NCBI GenBank assembly: GCA_937138475.1
Contig: CAKZPD010000004.1
Coordinates: forward strand, 1 to 64,000
Source of the DNA: an uncultured Sulfitobacter sp.
Lineage (GTDB): Bacteria; Pseudomonadota; Alphaproteobacteria; Rhodobacterales; Rhodobacteraceae
DNA: 64,000 nt
Reading direction: 5' to 3'
The stretch's first letter is position 1, and the number at the start of each line of letters is the position of its first letter. Of this stretch, positions 9,348 to 17,698 are shown piece after piece. Below the pieces are notes generated by a model. That model saw only the letters and a list, made by a program, of their open reading frames with translations. It was not told the origin of the DNA and searched no databases. Made by a program: the position numbers and the translations under genes.

Positions 9348-10421
9348 ATGACGGCGCAGACCGATCAACCAGAGGCGAAGGCCGCGCGCATCATCATATC
9401 TGTCGATGCGATGGGTGGCGATCAGGGTCCGGCAACGGTGGTTGCCGGATGTGCTGTGTCGGCCGCCAAGAACCCGGATATATCATTCCTGCTGCATGGC
9501 CCTGGTGCGGTGCTGGCGCCTTTGGTTGCGCGGCGCAAATCCCTGGCCGGGCGCTGTGAGATCGTCGAGGCGCAGGGCGTTGTCACCATGGATGACAAGC
9601 CCAGCCAGGTGGTTCGCAACGGCAAGGGCACCTCTATGTGGTCGGCCATCGAGGCGGTGCGCGATGGGCGCGCTTCGGTTGCGGTGTCTTGCGGCAATAC
9701 CGGGGCGCTGATGGCGATGTCGATGATCCGGTTGCGCAAGCTGCCGGGGGTCAACCGTCCGGCGATTGCCGTATTATATCCCTCGACCAATCCGCAGGGG
9801 TTCAATGTGATGCTTGATGTCGGCGCCGATGTGCGCGCCGATGCCCAGGATTTGCTGCGCTATGCCTTGATGGGGATGTCTTATGCGCGCAATGGGCTGG
9901 GCCTGGCGCATCCGCGGGTCGGGTTGCTGAATGTCGGCACCGAGGAACACAAGGGCCGCGCCGAGCTGCGCGAGGCCTTTGATTTGATTCGCGATCAGCA
10001 GCACAGCGCCGGATTTGCCTTTGTCGGCTTTGTCGAGGGCGACGATATTTCCGGCACCGCCTGTGATGTGATTGTTACCGACGGCTTTACCGGCAATGTG
10101 GCGATCAAGACCGGCGAGGGCACGGCGCGGTTGGTCAGCACCCGCCTGCGCGAGGCGTTTTTGTTTTCGCCCCTGTCGCGTTTGGCGGCGGTTTTTGCCT
10201 TTCCGGCGCTGGGGCGGCTGCGCAAAAAGATCGACCCAAGCCGCGTGAACGGCGGGGTGTTTTTGGGATTGAACGGGACTGTGGTCAAATCCCACGGGTC
10301 GGCCGATGCAACCGGCGTTTCCGCAGCGATCAAGCTTGCGGCCCGGCTGTCGATGATGCAATTTAATGACAAACTTGCCGCCCGCGTGGCCGCTTTGCCC
10401 ACAGAGGAAGCAAAACCATGA
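9348..10421 (+). CDS. plsX: Phosphate acyltransferase PlsX
   Basis: PlsX converts acyl-ACP and phosphate to acyl-phosphate, the acyl donor for PlsY in phosphatidic acid synthesis. The protein has 357 residues. Typical stretches are ISVDAMGGDQGPATVVAG at the start, ASVAVSCGNTGALMAMS, VNRPAIAVLYPS, LLNVGTEEHKGRAELREA, GFVEGDDI and VTDGFTGNVAIKTGEG. It is a peripheral membrane enzyme without membrane spans, as seen here. Its stop overlaps the fabH start by 4 bp (ATGA), so the two are translationally coupled, matching their neighbouring roles in fatty acid and phospholipid synthesis. Confidence 0.98.
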   Translation: MTAQTDQPEAKAARIIISVDAMGGDQGPATVVAGCAVSAAKNPDISFLLHGPGAVLAPLVARRKSLAGRCEIVEAQGVVTMDDKPSQVVRNGKGTSMWSAIEAVRDGRASVAVSCGNTGALMAMSMIRLRKLPGVNRPAIAVLYPSTNPQGFNVMLDVGADVRADAQDLLRYALMGMSYARNGLGLAHPRVGLLNVGTEEHKGRAELREAFDLIRDQQHSAGFAFVGFVEGDDISGTACDVIVTDGFTGNVAIKTGEGTARLVSTRLREAFLFSPLSRLAAVFAFPALGRLRKKIDPSRVNGGVFLGLNGTVVKSHGSADATGVSAAIKLAARLSMMQFNDKLAARVAALPTEEAKP

Positions 10422-11389
10422 CTTTGCGCGCCACCGTCAAAGGGGTGGGTCATTACCTGCCCGAACGCATCGTTGAGAATGCGGAGTTCGAGAAGACCCT
10501 CGAAACCAATGACGCGTGGATTCGCAGCCGATCAGGGATCGAGCGGCGCCATTTCGCCGCCGAGGGCGAGACGACATCAATGATGGCGGCCCATGCGGCC
10601 CGCGCCGCTTTGGCCGATGCCGGGCTTGAGGCCGACGATCTGGATGCCATCGTTCTGGCCACATCGACGGCGGATTTGACCTTTCCCTCGGCCGCGACGA
10701 TGGTGCAGGCCCATTTGGGCATGACCGGCGGGTTTGCCTTTGACGTTCAGGCCGTTTGCGCGGGCTTTGTTTACGCGCTGAGCAATGCCAATGCGCTGAT
10801 CCTGTCGGGGCAGGCGCGGCGGGTGATGGTGATCGGCGCCGAGACCTTTAGCAAGATCATGGATTGGACCGACCGCAGCACCTGCGTGTTGTTCGGAGAT
10901 GGGGCCGGCGCCTTGCTGCTTGAGGCGACCGAGGGCAACGGCACCCCCGAGGATCGCGGCATCTTGTCCACGGACCTGCATTCGGACGGGCGTCACCGCG
11001 ATTTGCTGTATGTCGATGGCGGCGTGTCGACCGGCACATCGGGGCATTTGCGGATGCAGGGGAATCAGGTGTTCCGCCATGCGGTGGAAAAGCTGGCCTC
11101 GACCGCGTCCACCGCGATGGAGCGCGCCGGCGTCAGCGCAGATGACGTCGATTGGATCGTGCCGCATCAGGCCAATATCCGCATCATCCAGGGCACGGCC
11201 AAAAAGATGAACATCGGCATGGAACGCGTCGTCGTGACCGTGCAGGATCATGGCAACACGTCGGCGGCCTCTATCCCGCTGGCGCTGTCGGTTGGATACG
11301 GACGCGGCCAGATCAAGCCGGGCGATCTGATCGTGACCGAAGCCATAGGCGGCGGCCTGGCCTGGGGCGCGGTGGTTTTGCGCTGGTAA
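10418..11389 (+). CDS. fabH: 3-oxoacyl-ACP synthase III (KAS III)
   Basis: FabH condenses acetyl-CoA with malonyl-ACP to start fatty acid synthesis. The protein has 323 residues and carries the complete triad: Cys114 in QAVCAGFVYAL, His250 in VPHQANIRI and Asn280 in GNTSAAS. The glycine-rich FGDGAGALLLE and the C-terminal EAIGGGLAWGAV are also as expected. The start codon overlaps the plsX stop. FabI, a later enzyme of the same cycle, is encoded at 41543-42349. ihfA begins 103 bp downstream with its own promoter. Confidence 0.98.
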   Translation: MTLRATVKGVGHYLPERIVENAEFEKTLETNDAWIRSRSGIERRHFAAEGETTSMMAAHAARAALADAGLEADDLDAIVLATSTADLTFPSAATMVQAHLGMTGGFAFDVQAVCAGFVYALSNANALILSGQARRVMVIGAETFSKIMDWTDRSTCVLFGDGAGALLLEATEGNGTPEDRGILSTDLHSDGRHRDLLYVDGGVSTGTSGHLRMQGNQVFRHAVEKLASTASTAMERAGVSADDVDWIVPHQANIRIIQGTAKKMNIGMERVVVTVQDHGNTSAASIPLALSVGYGRGQIKPGDLIVTEAIGGGLAWGAVVLRW

Positions 11390-11440
11390 CGCCGGGCCGG
11401 TCGCGCGCCGGGCCATTTGCAGCCAATTAAGGTATTGATA

Positions 11441-11468
11441 TTGACTCGGAAATTGCCTGACTACTATT
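11441..11468 (+). promoter_or_regulatory. Candidate promoter for ihfA-merR
   Basis: TTGACT at 11441-11446 followed after 15-16 bp by TACTATT (11462-11468), in an AT-richer patch, gives a reasonable sigma-70 promoter ending 24 nt before the ihfA ATG. A ribosome site CAGGGGG follows. The spacer is slightly short. Confidence 0.5.
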
Positions 11469-11492
11469 GTTGGTGCAAATCAGGGGGATAAC

Positions 11493-11795
11493 ATGGCCGA
11501 AAAGACATTAACGCGCACGGACCTAAGCGAGGCGGTTTTCCGCGAGGTTGGCCTGTCGCGCAATGAAAGCAAGCAATTGGTGGAAACGGTGCTGGATCAT
11601 ATGTCCGACGCGCTGGTTAATGGTGAACAGGTCAAGATTTCCTCGTTTGGCACTTTTTCGGTGCGTGACAAGTCGGCGCGCATTGGCCGCAACCCCAAGA
11701 CCGGCGAAGAGGTGCCCATCAATCCCCGCCGGGTTCTGACCTTTCGCCCATCGCATTTGATGAAAGACCGCGTCGCGGACGGCAACAAGTCCTAA
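11493..11795 (+). CDS. ihfA: Integration host factor, alpha subunit
   Basis: A 100-residue HU/IHF-fold DNA-bending protein. The N-terminal helices include [18 protein letters not shown], then the beta arm with [27 protein letters not shown] and the [10 protein letters not shown] motif containing the intercalating Pro region. The alpha assignment rests on similarity to IhfA rather than HU (the [13 protein letters not shown] segment) and on the position just before a merR gene, which is the usual alphaproteobacterial order. IhfA pairs with IhfB, not encoded here, to bend DNA at promoters and in recombination. merR follows after 3 nt, so the two are cotranscribed. Confidence 0.95.
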   Translation: MAEKTLTRTDLSEAVFREVGLSRNESKQLVETVLDHMSDALVNGEQVKISSFGTFSVRDKSARIGRNPKTGEEVPINPRRVLTFRPSHLMKDRVADGNKS

Positions 11796-11798
11796 CCG

Positions 11799-12755
11799 AT
11801 GAGCAAATCTGCCGACGCGTTTCGCACCATCTCGGAAGTGGCCGAGTGGCTGGGCGTGCAGACCCATGTGCTGCGCTTTTGGGAAAGCAAGTTCAATCAG
11901 GTCAAACCGGTCAAACGGGCCGGGGGGCGCCGCTATTACCGCCCTGCGGATATGCGATTGATCGGTGGTATCAAGAAACTGCTGCACGAAGACGGGATGA
12001 CCATCAAGGCCGCCCAGGCCTTGTTGCGCGACAAGGGCATTGCCCATGTGGCGGCTTTGTCGCAACCGCTTGAGGATGCGGCCGCCGCCCCCGTTGCACC
12101 GGCATCCGTCGATGGAACACCCCCCCAGGACAGCGGGACACAAGATAGCGGGACACAAGATAAGGCGCCACAAGATGAGGCACCACAAGATAAGGCGCCG
12201 CAGGATGCAGGCCCCCCACCGGCAATTGACGCCCCGCTGATCCTGGATACACCAACCGCGCCGCCCCAAGACGCCAGCCCCGCGCCGGATACGCCCGCCG
12301 AAACAGCCCCCGCCACAGGCCAAGGCATAAACCCCACGCCCGAAACGCCGGACGGTGCTGACAGCCCCGAACCCGGCCCCCAGCTGCTGCCCTCTGAGGC
12401 CCAAGACACCGCCGCAGAAGCCCCGCCCGCGCCCCGCGCCGATGCCACAGACGCCGGCGACACCACGGGCGGCGAAACAGACGCCGCGCCCCCCCCACCG
12501 GCCAGCGATCCGCAAAACATCCTGCCCAGCTTCATTCGCGCCCGCCAGGCCCCGCGGCCGAAACCGACGATCATCGCCATCGGCCCCCTGCCCCAGGAAA
12601 CCCAAATGCCCAGCGGTCCCGCCACCCTGTCATCTGCGCTTAAGCTGACACAAATCCCCCAAGGCGCCGCGCCGCAAATCACCGCCCTGCTGCAAGATCT
12701 GGCCGCTTTGCGCGACCGGATGGCGACGAATGACGCCCAAAACCGCAAAGACTAA
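11799..12755 (+). CDS. MerR-family regulator with long disordered Pro/Gln/Asp-rich tail
   Basis: The first 75 residues form a MerR winged helix-turn-helix ([25 protein letters not shown], then [21 protein letters not shown]). The rest of the 318 residues is low-complexity and rich in Pro, Ala, Asp and Gln, with a five-unit repeat of the type xxxQD at about residues 112-136. There is no metal-binding or drug-binding domain of the kinds seen in MerR or BmrR. The final 40 residues ([15 protein letters not shown]) may form an amphipathic helix. The ihfA-merR pair is conserved in alphaproteobacteria; the target genes are unknown to me. tRNA-Pro follows. Confidence 0.88.
   Translation: MSKSADAFRTISEVAEWLGVQTHVLRFWESKFNQVKPVKRAGGRRYYRPADMRLIGGIKKLLHEDGMTIKAAQALLRDKGIAHVAALSQPLEDAAAAPVAPASVDGTPPQDSGTQDSGTQDKAPQDEAPQDKAPQDAGPPPAIDAPLILDTPTAPPQDASPAPDTPAETAPATGQGINPTPETPDGADSPEPGPQLLPSEAQDTAAEAPPAPRADATDAGDTTGGETDAAPPPPASDPQNILPSFIRARQAPRPKPTIIAIGPLPQETQMPSGPATLSSALKLTQIPQGAAPQITALLQDLAALRDRMATNDAQNRKD
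12132..12206 (+). repeat. In-frame 15-bp tandem repeat, five units
   Basis: Five 15-bp units each ending CAAGAT or CAGGAT encode [20 protein letters not shown] and KAPQD in the disordered tail of the MerR protein. Because the unit is a multiple of three, copy number can change without frameshift. Confidence 0.9.
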
Positions 12756-12813
12756 GAAGAATGGCAATTCCCCCTTGCCACGGCCCGCAAATCGGGTATG
12801 AACGCCCCCATGT

Positions 12814-12890
12814 CGGGCTATGGCGCAGCCTGGTAGCGCGTCCGTCTGGGGGACGGAAGGTCGCAGGTTCGAGTCCTGCTAGCCCGACCA
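12814..12890 (+). tRNA. tRNA-Pro (anticodon GGG)
   Basis: A complete 77-nt cloverleaf: acceptor stem CGGGCTA pairing with TAGCCCG, D-arm GCGC/GCGC, anticodon stem TCCGT/ACGGA with loop CTGGGGG (anticodon GGG), T-arm GCAGG TTCGAGT CCTGC, discriminator A and an encoded CCA end. A second proline tRNA (UGG) is at 39466-39542. Confidence 0.97.
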
Positions 12891-12899
12891 CTATCCGAC

Positions 12900-12943
12900 A
12901 TATGCAAATCGCCCGTGCCGCAAGGTTGCGGGCGTTTGCATAT
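12900..12943. terminator. Long hairpin between tRNA-Pro(GGG) and dcd
   Basis: ATATGCAAA (12900-12908) pairs with TTTGCATAT (12935-12943) and CGCCCG (12910-12915) with CGGGCG (12929-12934), leaving a 13-nt loop and one bulged T. It starts 9 nt after the tRNA CCA end and stops 29 nt before the dcd ATG. There is no T-run, so it may be a processing or attenuation structure rather than a plain terminator. Confidence 0.6.
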
Positions 12944-12972
12944 CCAAAGGGCGTCACAAAGGGGGCGATGAT

Positions 12973-14049
12973 ATGAACGGTGTGCTGCCGAACCAATCCA
13001 TCCAACAGATGATCGACAAGGGCCAGATCCTGGCCAGCCCCGACATCCTGCCCGATCAAATCCAACCCGCCAGCCTGGACCTGCGCCTTGGCAAGGTCGC
13101 CTATCGGATGCGCGCCTCGTTCTTGCCGGGCAATGCGGTGCCTGTCGCCTCGCGGCTGGCCGAATTCGAAATGCACCGGGTTGATCTCAGCGACGGCGCA
13201 GTGCTGGAAAAGGGCTGTGTCTATGTGGTGCCGCTGCAAGAATCGCTGGCGCTGCCTCAAGATATCTCCGCCGTGGCCAACGCCAAAAGCTCAACCGGGC
13301 GGCTGGATCTGATGACCCGCACCATCACCGACCACGGCACTGAATTTGACCGGGTCGCCGCCGGCTATACCGGCCCGCTTTATGCCGAAATCTGCCCGCG
13401 CTCCTTTTCGGTTCTGGCACGTCAAGGCATGCGCCTGAACCAAATCCGCTTTCGCCGGGGGCAATCGGTGCTGACCGATACCCAGCTGACGCAACTGCAC
13501 GCGCAATCGCCCCTGGTCGATACCGCCCCGCTGATCGACCAAGGTCTGGGCTTTTCCGTCGACCTGCGCCCCCAAGGCTCAACCCTGGTTGGCTATCGCG
13601 CCAAACCCCACACCGGCGTGATCGACCTGGACAAGCTCAACCACTATCCGGTGCACGCCTATTGGGAAGAAATCCACAGCGCCAACGGCCAGATCATCCT
13701 TGACCCTGGCGCCTTCTACATCCTGGTCAGCCGCGAAGCGGTCTCGATCCCGCCACACTATGCCGCCGAAATGGCCCCCTATGTGGCAATGGTCGGGGAA
13801 TTCCGCGTGCATTACGCCGGGTTTTTCGACCCCGGCTTTGGCCATGACGCCGCCGGCGGCGCCGGCTCCCGCGGGGTGCTCGAAGTGCGCTGCCACGAAG
13901 CCCCCTTCGTGCTTGAACATGGCCAGGTGGTCGGCCGCCTGGTCTATGAACGCATGAGCGCCCCCCCCACCGCCCTCTACGGGGCTGGCATCGCCTCGAA
14001 CTATCAAGGCCAGGGGCTAAAACTCTCCAAACATTTCCACTCAGACTAA
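12973..14049 (+). CDS. dcd: dCTP deaminase, double-length alphaproteobacterial form
   Basis: The enzyme deaminates dCTP to dUTP for thymidylate synthesis. At 358 residues it is about twice the E. coli enzyme and belongs to the two-domain form seen in alphaproteobacteria. The N-terminal half has IQPASLDLRLG, SLALPQDISAVANAKSSTGRLDL and YAEICPRSFSVLARQGMRLNQIRF; the C-terminal half repeats the fold, with FYILVSREAVSIPPHYAAEM, FDPGFGH and GVLEVRCHEAPFVLEHGQ. The start has a run of G residues (AAAGGGGGCG) upstream. nrdJ, dgt and gpt in this window act on the same nucleotide pools. A repeat element follows the stop by 40 nt. Confidence 0.93.
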   Translation: MNGVLPNQSIQQMIDKGQILASPDILPDQIQPASLDLRLGKVAYRMRASFLPGNAVPVASRLAEFEMHRVDLSDGAVLEKGCVYVVPLQESLALPQDISAVANAKSSTGRLDLMTRTITDHGTEFDRVAAGYTGPLYAEICPRSFSVLARQGMRLNQIRFRRGQSVLTDTQLTQLHAQSPLVDTAPLIDQGLGFSVDLRPQGSTLVGYRAKPHTGVIDLDKLNHYPVHAYWEEIHSANGQIILDPGAFYILVSREAVSIPPHYAAEMAPYVAMVGEFRVHYAGFFDPGFGHDAAGGAGSRGVLEVRCHEAPFVLEHGQVVGRLVYERMSAPPTALYGAGIASNYQGQGLKLSKHFHSD

Positions 14050-14089
14050 CCCGCGCCGCGCACGCCGGTCCGGGCCTGCACCGCGCCCG

Positions 14090-14122
14090 CTTCTTTTGTT
14101 CAAAAATATCCCCGCCGGAGGC
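14090..14122 (-). repeat. Intergenic 33-bp repeat, copy 5 (reverse)
   Basis: Reverse copy with CAAAAATATCCCCGCCGG in the centre, between the convergent dcd and scpB genes, 40 nt past the dcd stop and 71 nt past the scpB stop. Confidence 0.9.
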
Positions 14123-14193
14123 TCCCACCCCAGCCACAGACACCGGCAGGGTTTAGGGGCAGGCCCTTGGCCTCAGGACTCAGGTCTCGGGAA

Positions 14194-14868
14194 TCAGGTC
14201 TGGGGCGCCTCATCCTCAAAAAGCTCGCTCTGCGCCAGATCCTCTTCTTCGGCCTCCAAAGGGTCGTTGCCGGCGGCATTGGGCATGCCCTCGGGGGGCA
14301 ACCGGTTGTCCAGCAACCCTGCCGATCGCAGCTCTTTCAGCCCAGGCAGATCGCGCACCGTCTCCAGGCCGAAATGATCCAGAAACTGCCCTGTAACGAC
14401 AAAGGTGACAGGCCGCCCAGGGGTCATCTTGCGGCGACCGAACTTGATCCACTCCAGCTCCAGCAGCTGATCAATGGTCCCGCGTGACACGCTGACGCCG
14501 CGTATCTCTTCGATTTCGGCGCGGGTGGTGGGCTGATGATAGGCGATGATCGCCAAGGTTTCGATGGCGGCCCGGCTCAGCTTGCGCATTTCGGTGGTCT
14601 CGCGCTGCATCAGATACCCCAGATCCGGCGCGGTGCGCATGGCAAACCCATCGCCCACCCGCATCACCTGAACCCCGCGCCCGGCATAGCGTTTGCGCAG
14701 CAATTCCAGCGCCTCGGCCGGCACACAGCCATGCGGCATCCGGCCGGTCATCTCGCGCAGGCTTACCGGTTCGGGCGATGCAAACAAGATCGCCTCGACC
14801 ATTCGCTCTTGTTCGGCCAGGGGCGGGGCTTGAAACAGGCTTTCTTCTGGCGGCGCAGATTGGGTCAC
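14194..14868 (-). CDS. scpB: Segregation and condensation protein B
   Basis: ScpB forms the winged-helix kite subunit of the SMC-ScpAB condensin complex that organises and segregates chromosomes. The protein has 224 residues: an N-terminal winged helix (MVEAILFASPEPVSLREM), then the very characteristic second domain LSRAAIETLAIIAYHQP, TRAEIEEIRGV and RPVTFVVTGQFLDHFGLE. The C-terminal 40 residues are acidic and low in complexity. Its ATG overlaps the scpA stop by 4 bp, indicating translational coupling of the two subunits, and the order nagZ-scpA-scpB is the usual one in this group. Confidence 0.96.
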   Translation of the reverse strand: MTQSAPPEESLFQAPPLAEQERMVEAILFASPEPVSLREMTGRMPHGCVPAEALELLRKRYAGRGVQVMRVGDGFAMRTAPDLGYLMQRETTEMRKLSRAAIETLAIIAYHQPTTRAEIEEIRGVSVSRGTIDQLLELEWIKFGRRKMTPGRPVTFVVTGQFLDHFGLETVRDLPGLKELRSAGLLDNRLPPEGMPNAAGNDPLEAEEEDLAQSELFEDEAPQT

Positions 14869-15653
14869 CGGGGTTTCTCCTTTTTTCGCAGCTCAATCGG
14901 GGCAAACAATGCGCTTTGGCGTATTTCAAGCTGACCTTCCTTAACCAACTCAAGCGAGGCCGCGAAGGTCGCCGCTGTGGCGGACCGCAGCCGCTGAGGA
15001 TCCCCCTCCCAGCCCTCGGGCAGATAGCTGGCAATCGCGGTCCAATCGCCGGCAAATCCGATCAACCCCCGCAGCCGCTCCAGGGCTTGCTCCATGGTAA
15101 AGACGCTGTCGCGATCCATCACAAAGGGCCGGAAATCATCGCGGGTGCGGGTGCGCGCATAGCCCTGCATCAAATCCAACAGCGTCGCCGAATACCGCAC
15201 ACGCCGCACCCGCGTTACATCTTCGCGCGCACCGCGGACAAAGAAATCGCGCCCCAGCTGGTCACGGGCCATCAGCCGCGCGGCGGCATCGCGCATGGCT
15301 TGCAGACGCTCTAGCTGGAACGCCAGATGCGCCGCCAGCTCTTCTCCGCTGGGGCCGTCTTCGCTGGGATCGGGGGGCAGTAACAGCCTCGATTTCAAGA
15401 ACGCCAGCCAGGCGGCCATCACCAGGTAATCGGCCGCCAGCTCAAGCCGCAGCGCCTTGGCGCGTTCCACAAACGCCAGATATTGTTGCGCAAGCGCCAG
15501 GACCGAAATCTTGCGCAGGTCCACCTTTTGGGTCCGGCTTAGCGTCAGCAACAGATCCAGCGGCCCTTCGAACCCGTCGACGTCGATGATCAGCGCCTCG
15601 GCGGCCAGGCGCTCGGCGACGGAAAGAGACAGTTGTTGGGGGCTGTCAGCCAT
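14865..15653 (-). CDS. scpA: Segregation and condensation protein A
   Basis: ScpA is the kleisin that bridges the SMC heads and binds ScpB. The protein has 262 residues. The N-terminal kleisin motif FEGPLDLLLTLSRTQKVDLRKISV is clear, followed by ADYLVMAAWLAFLKSRLLLP; the C-terminal winged helix contains FAASLELVKEGQLEIRQ. I start at the ATG at 15653; the frame continues 63 codons farther but only through the nagZ coding region, and the conserved N-terminus begins just after this ATG. The start overlaps the nagZ stop by 8 bp, so nagZ, scpA and scpB form one unit. Confidence 0.95.
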   Translation of the reverse strand: MADSPQQLSLSVAERLAAEALIIDVDGFEGPLDLLLTLSRTQKVDLRKISVLALAQQYLAFVERAKALRLELAADYLVMAAWLAFLKSRLLLPPDPSEDGPSGEELAAHLAFQLERLQAMRDAAARLMARDQLGRDFFVRGAREDVTRVRRVRYSATLLDLMQGYARTRTRDDFRPFVMDRDSVFTMEQALERLRGLIGFAGDWTAIASYLPEGWEGDPQRLRSATAATFAASLELVKEGQLEIRQSALFAPIELRKKEKPR

Positions 15654-16659
15654 GCGCTCCCGCTTCTTGTTGCAGCATCTCAAGCTGCGCAAGAGCGGCG
15701 GGAATGTCAATATCATCGGGGCTGCGCCGCTGCGCCAGGGCGGCCTGGGCCCGCGCCTGCGCCCGATCCGCCATTGCGCCCGCCGCCTCGGCGGTCTGGG
15801 CGCGCTCGGCCAGGGTGCCGTTGCAATGCAGCACAACATCACATCCGGCGGCCAGGGCCGCCTGCGACCGGGTGGCCAGATCGCCCTGCAACGCCTTCAT
15901 CGCGATGTCATCGGTCATGATCAGGTTCTCAAACCCGATCTGCTCCCGGACCAGGCCCATCACCTTGGCCGACAGCGTGGCCGGCACCAGCCCATCAATC
16001 GCGGTAAAGGCGATATGGGCGGTCATCGCCATGGGCAGATGGCGGAGCGCCCGGAACGGGGCGAAATCCTGTTCTTCCAGCGCCGCCAGCGGCGCATCGA
16101 CACGCGGCAGATCGAAATGGCTGTCGGCGACCGCCCGGCCATGGCCGGGAATATGCTTGAGCACCGGCAGAACCCCGCCATCCAGCATCCCTTGCGCGGC
16201 GGCAAAGCCCAGCTCGGCCACGGTTTGCGGATCCGCGCCCAGGCAACGATCGCGCAGAAACTCATGGGTGTGATCGCGGGCCACATCGACCATCGGCGCG
16301 CAATTGCTGTCAATGCCAAGGGCGTGCAGCTCGGCTGCGATCAAACGATAGCGCAGATAGATCGCCTTGCCGGCACCGGCGCCGGCGGCCTGCACAAACC
16401 GCAGCGGCGCAGGCCAGTCGCGCCAATGGGGGGGGCGCAGACGCTGCACCCGCCCGCCCTCTTGGTCGATGGTGATCAACGCGTCATGGCCGGCGGCCTC
16501 GCGCAGGTCATCGCACAGGGCACGCACCTGATCGGGCGTGTCGATATTGCGGGCAAAGAGGATAAACCCAAACGGGCGCACCGCACGAAACAGCGCGATC
16601 TCATCCGGGGTCAGCCGCAGCCCCTGTGCATCAAGGATCGTCGCGCCGAACCGGGTCAT
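15646..16659 (-). CDS. nagZ: Beta-N-acetylhexosaminidase NagZ
   Basis: NagZ is the cytosolic glycoside hydrolase family 3 enzyme that removes GlcNAc from anhydromuropeptides during peptidoglycan recycling. The protein has 337 residues. The signature KHIPGHGRAVADSHFDLP contains the Asp-His general acid/base pair, and MTDDIAM near residue 245 contains the nucleophile Asp. TIDQEGGRVQRL and GIDSNCAPMVDV are also typical. It acts in the same route as AnmK (1103-2215). It lies between the SPOR gene (10 nt upstream) and scpA (8 bp overlap). Confidence 0.96.
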   Translation of the reverse strand: MTRFGATILDAQGLRLTPDEIALFRAVRPFGFILFARNIDTPDQVRALCDDLREAAGHDALITIDQEGGRVQRLRPPHWRDWPAPLRFVQAAGAGAGKAIYLRYRLIAAELHALGIDSNCAPMVDVARDHTHEFLRDRCLGADPQTVAELGFAAAQGMLDGGVLPVLKHIPGHGRAVADSHFDLPRVDAPLAALEEQDFAPFRALRHLPMAMTAHIAFTAIDGLVPATLSAKVMGLVREQIGFENLIMTDDIAMKALQGDLATRSQAALAAGCDVVLHCNGTLAERAQTAEAAGAMADRAQARAQAALAQRRSPDDIDIPAALAQLEMLQQEAGAHG

Positions 16660-16669
16660 GGCTGTGTCC

Positions 16670-17623
16670 TTATTTGGTTTCTACGGGAATACAGTCGGCC
16701 TGTTCCGCCAGCAAAGCCGAACAAAAGCGCCGCGCATCTGCCAGATCAGTAAAGCCCATGGCGCGCAGCCGCCAAAACTGGCGCCCGCCTGATTGGGCCG
16801 CCTGGATGACGCGGGATTTGCCAAGCATATAGGGCGCAAAGCGGCTTTGCAGGCGGGTCCATTCGGCGCGCGCCACCTGAGGATCATCAAAGGCGCCAAG
16901 CTGGGCCACACGGGTGCCGGGCGGGATCTTGTCGGGGTCAATTTCGGGCGATGGGCTGGGCGGCGCCGGCTGGCGTGCCCAACGGGGGCGCAGCTTGGGG
17001 CGCAACGACACGCCAAGACCGCCGGGCGCGGACACCCGCAACACCTGAGCCTGGGTTTGAGATTGGATCGGGCCAGAGGTATCCCCAACAAGATCGGCCA
17101 ATACGCTGGCGATGGCCTCGGCCTGATCAAGGCCAGCCCGCGCGCCCGGATCATCAAAAGCACCCAGATCATCTGCGCCATCCGTGGCGCCGCTTGGGTC
17201 ATCCTGTCGCGCAGCGCCCTGTTGCAAAATCGCCACCATTTCTGGCTCGCTTGGCTGATCTTCGGCGGTCAAAGTCACCGGCCGGGGCGCCAGAACCAGA
17301 CGGTCTGCGGGCTTTTCCGCCGCCCCATCGGCGGCCACCGCATTCACGGCAAGCCCTTGATGCTGGGCCAGCAGCCCCCCCGGATCATCGGGGCGCACGC
17401 GCATCTCGCCGGCGGCGCGCTGGATCACCGGCAGGCCGGTCACATCCCGCATCACCAGCCGATACCCCCAGACAGAAACCCCGACCACCAAGGCCAAAGA
17501 CACCGCCGCAGCCGTTAGATTTGTCAATTGAATTAATGAGTTAGCCTGAACCCCCGGCGCATTTGCGCCATGATGCACACCACCATCCGCCGCCGTTTTC
17601 CGGGGCGCGTAAACCTCTGCCAT
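16670..17623 (-). CDS. SPOR-domain inner membrane protein
   Basis: A 317-residue single-span protein. After about 35 cytosolic residues comes a membrane segment (LTAAAVSLALVVGVSVWGYRLV), then a long Pro/Ala/Asp-rich periplasmic linker, and at the C-terminus a SPOR domain (TRVAQLGAFDDPQVARAEWTRL to RQFWRLRAMGFTDLADARRFC). SPOR domains bind denuded glycan at the division septum. The two Cys residues in the last 20 residues are typical of the domain. I start at the ATG at 17623, which has GCGAGG seven nt upstream, not at the in-frame ATG at 17656. The position between argS and nagZ is the normal one for this family in Rhodobacterales. Confidence 0.9.
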   Translation of the reverse strand: MAEVYAPRKTAADGGVHHGANAPGVQANSLIQLTNLTAAAVSLALVVGVSVWGYRLVMRDVTGLPVIQRAAGEMRVRPDDPGGLLAQHQGLAVNAVAADGAAEKPADRLVLAPRPVTLTAEDQPSEPEMVAILQQGAARQDDPSGATDGADDLGAFDDPGARAGLDQAEAIASVLADLVGDTSGPIQSQTQAQVLRVSAPGGLGVSLRPKLRPRWARQPAPPSPSPEIDPDKIPPGTRVAQLGAFDDPQVARAEWTRLQSRFAPYMLGKSRVIQAAQSGGRQFWRLRAMGFTDLADARRFCSALLAEQADCIPVETK

Positions 17624-17698
17624 CTTTGCCTCGCTGCCCGTGTGATACATTGCCACGCGGGTCTGCCTTGTCCTGACACACCGGCCAAGCCCGCTGGG

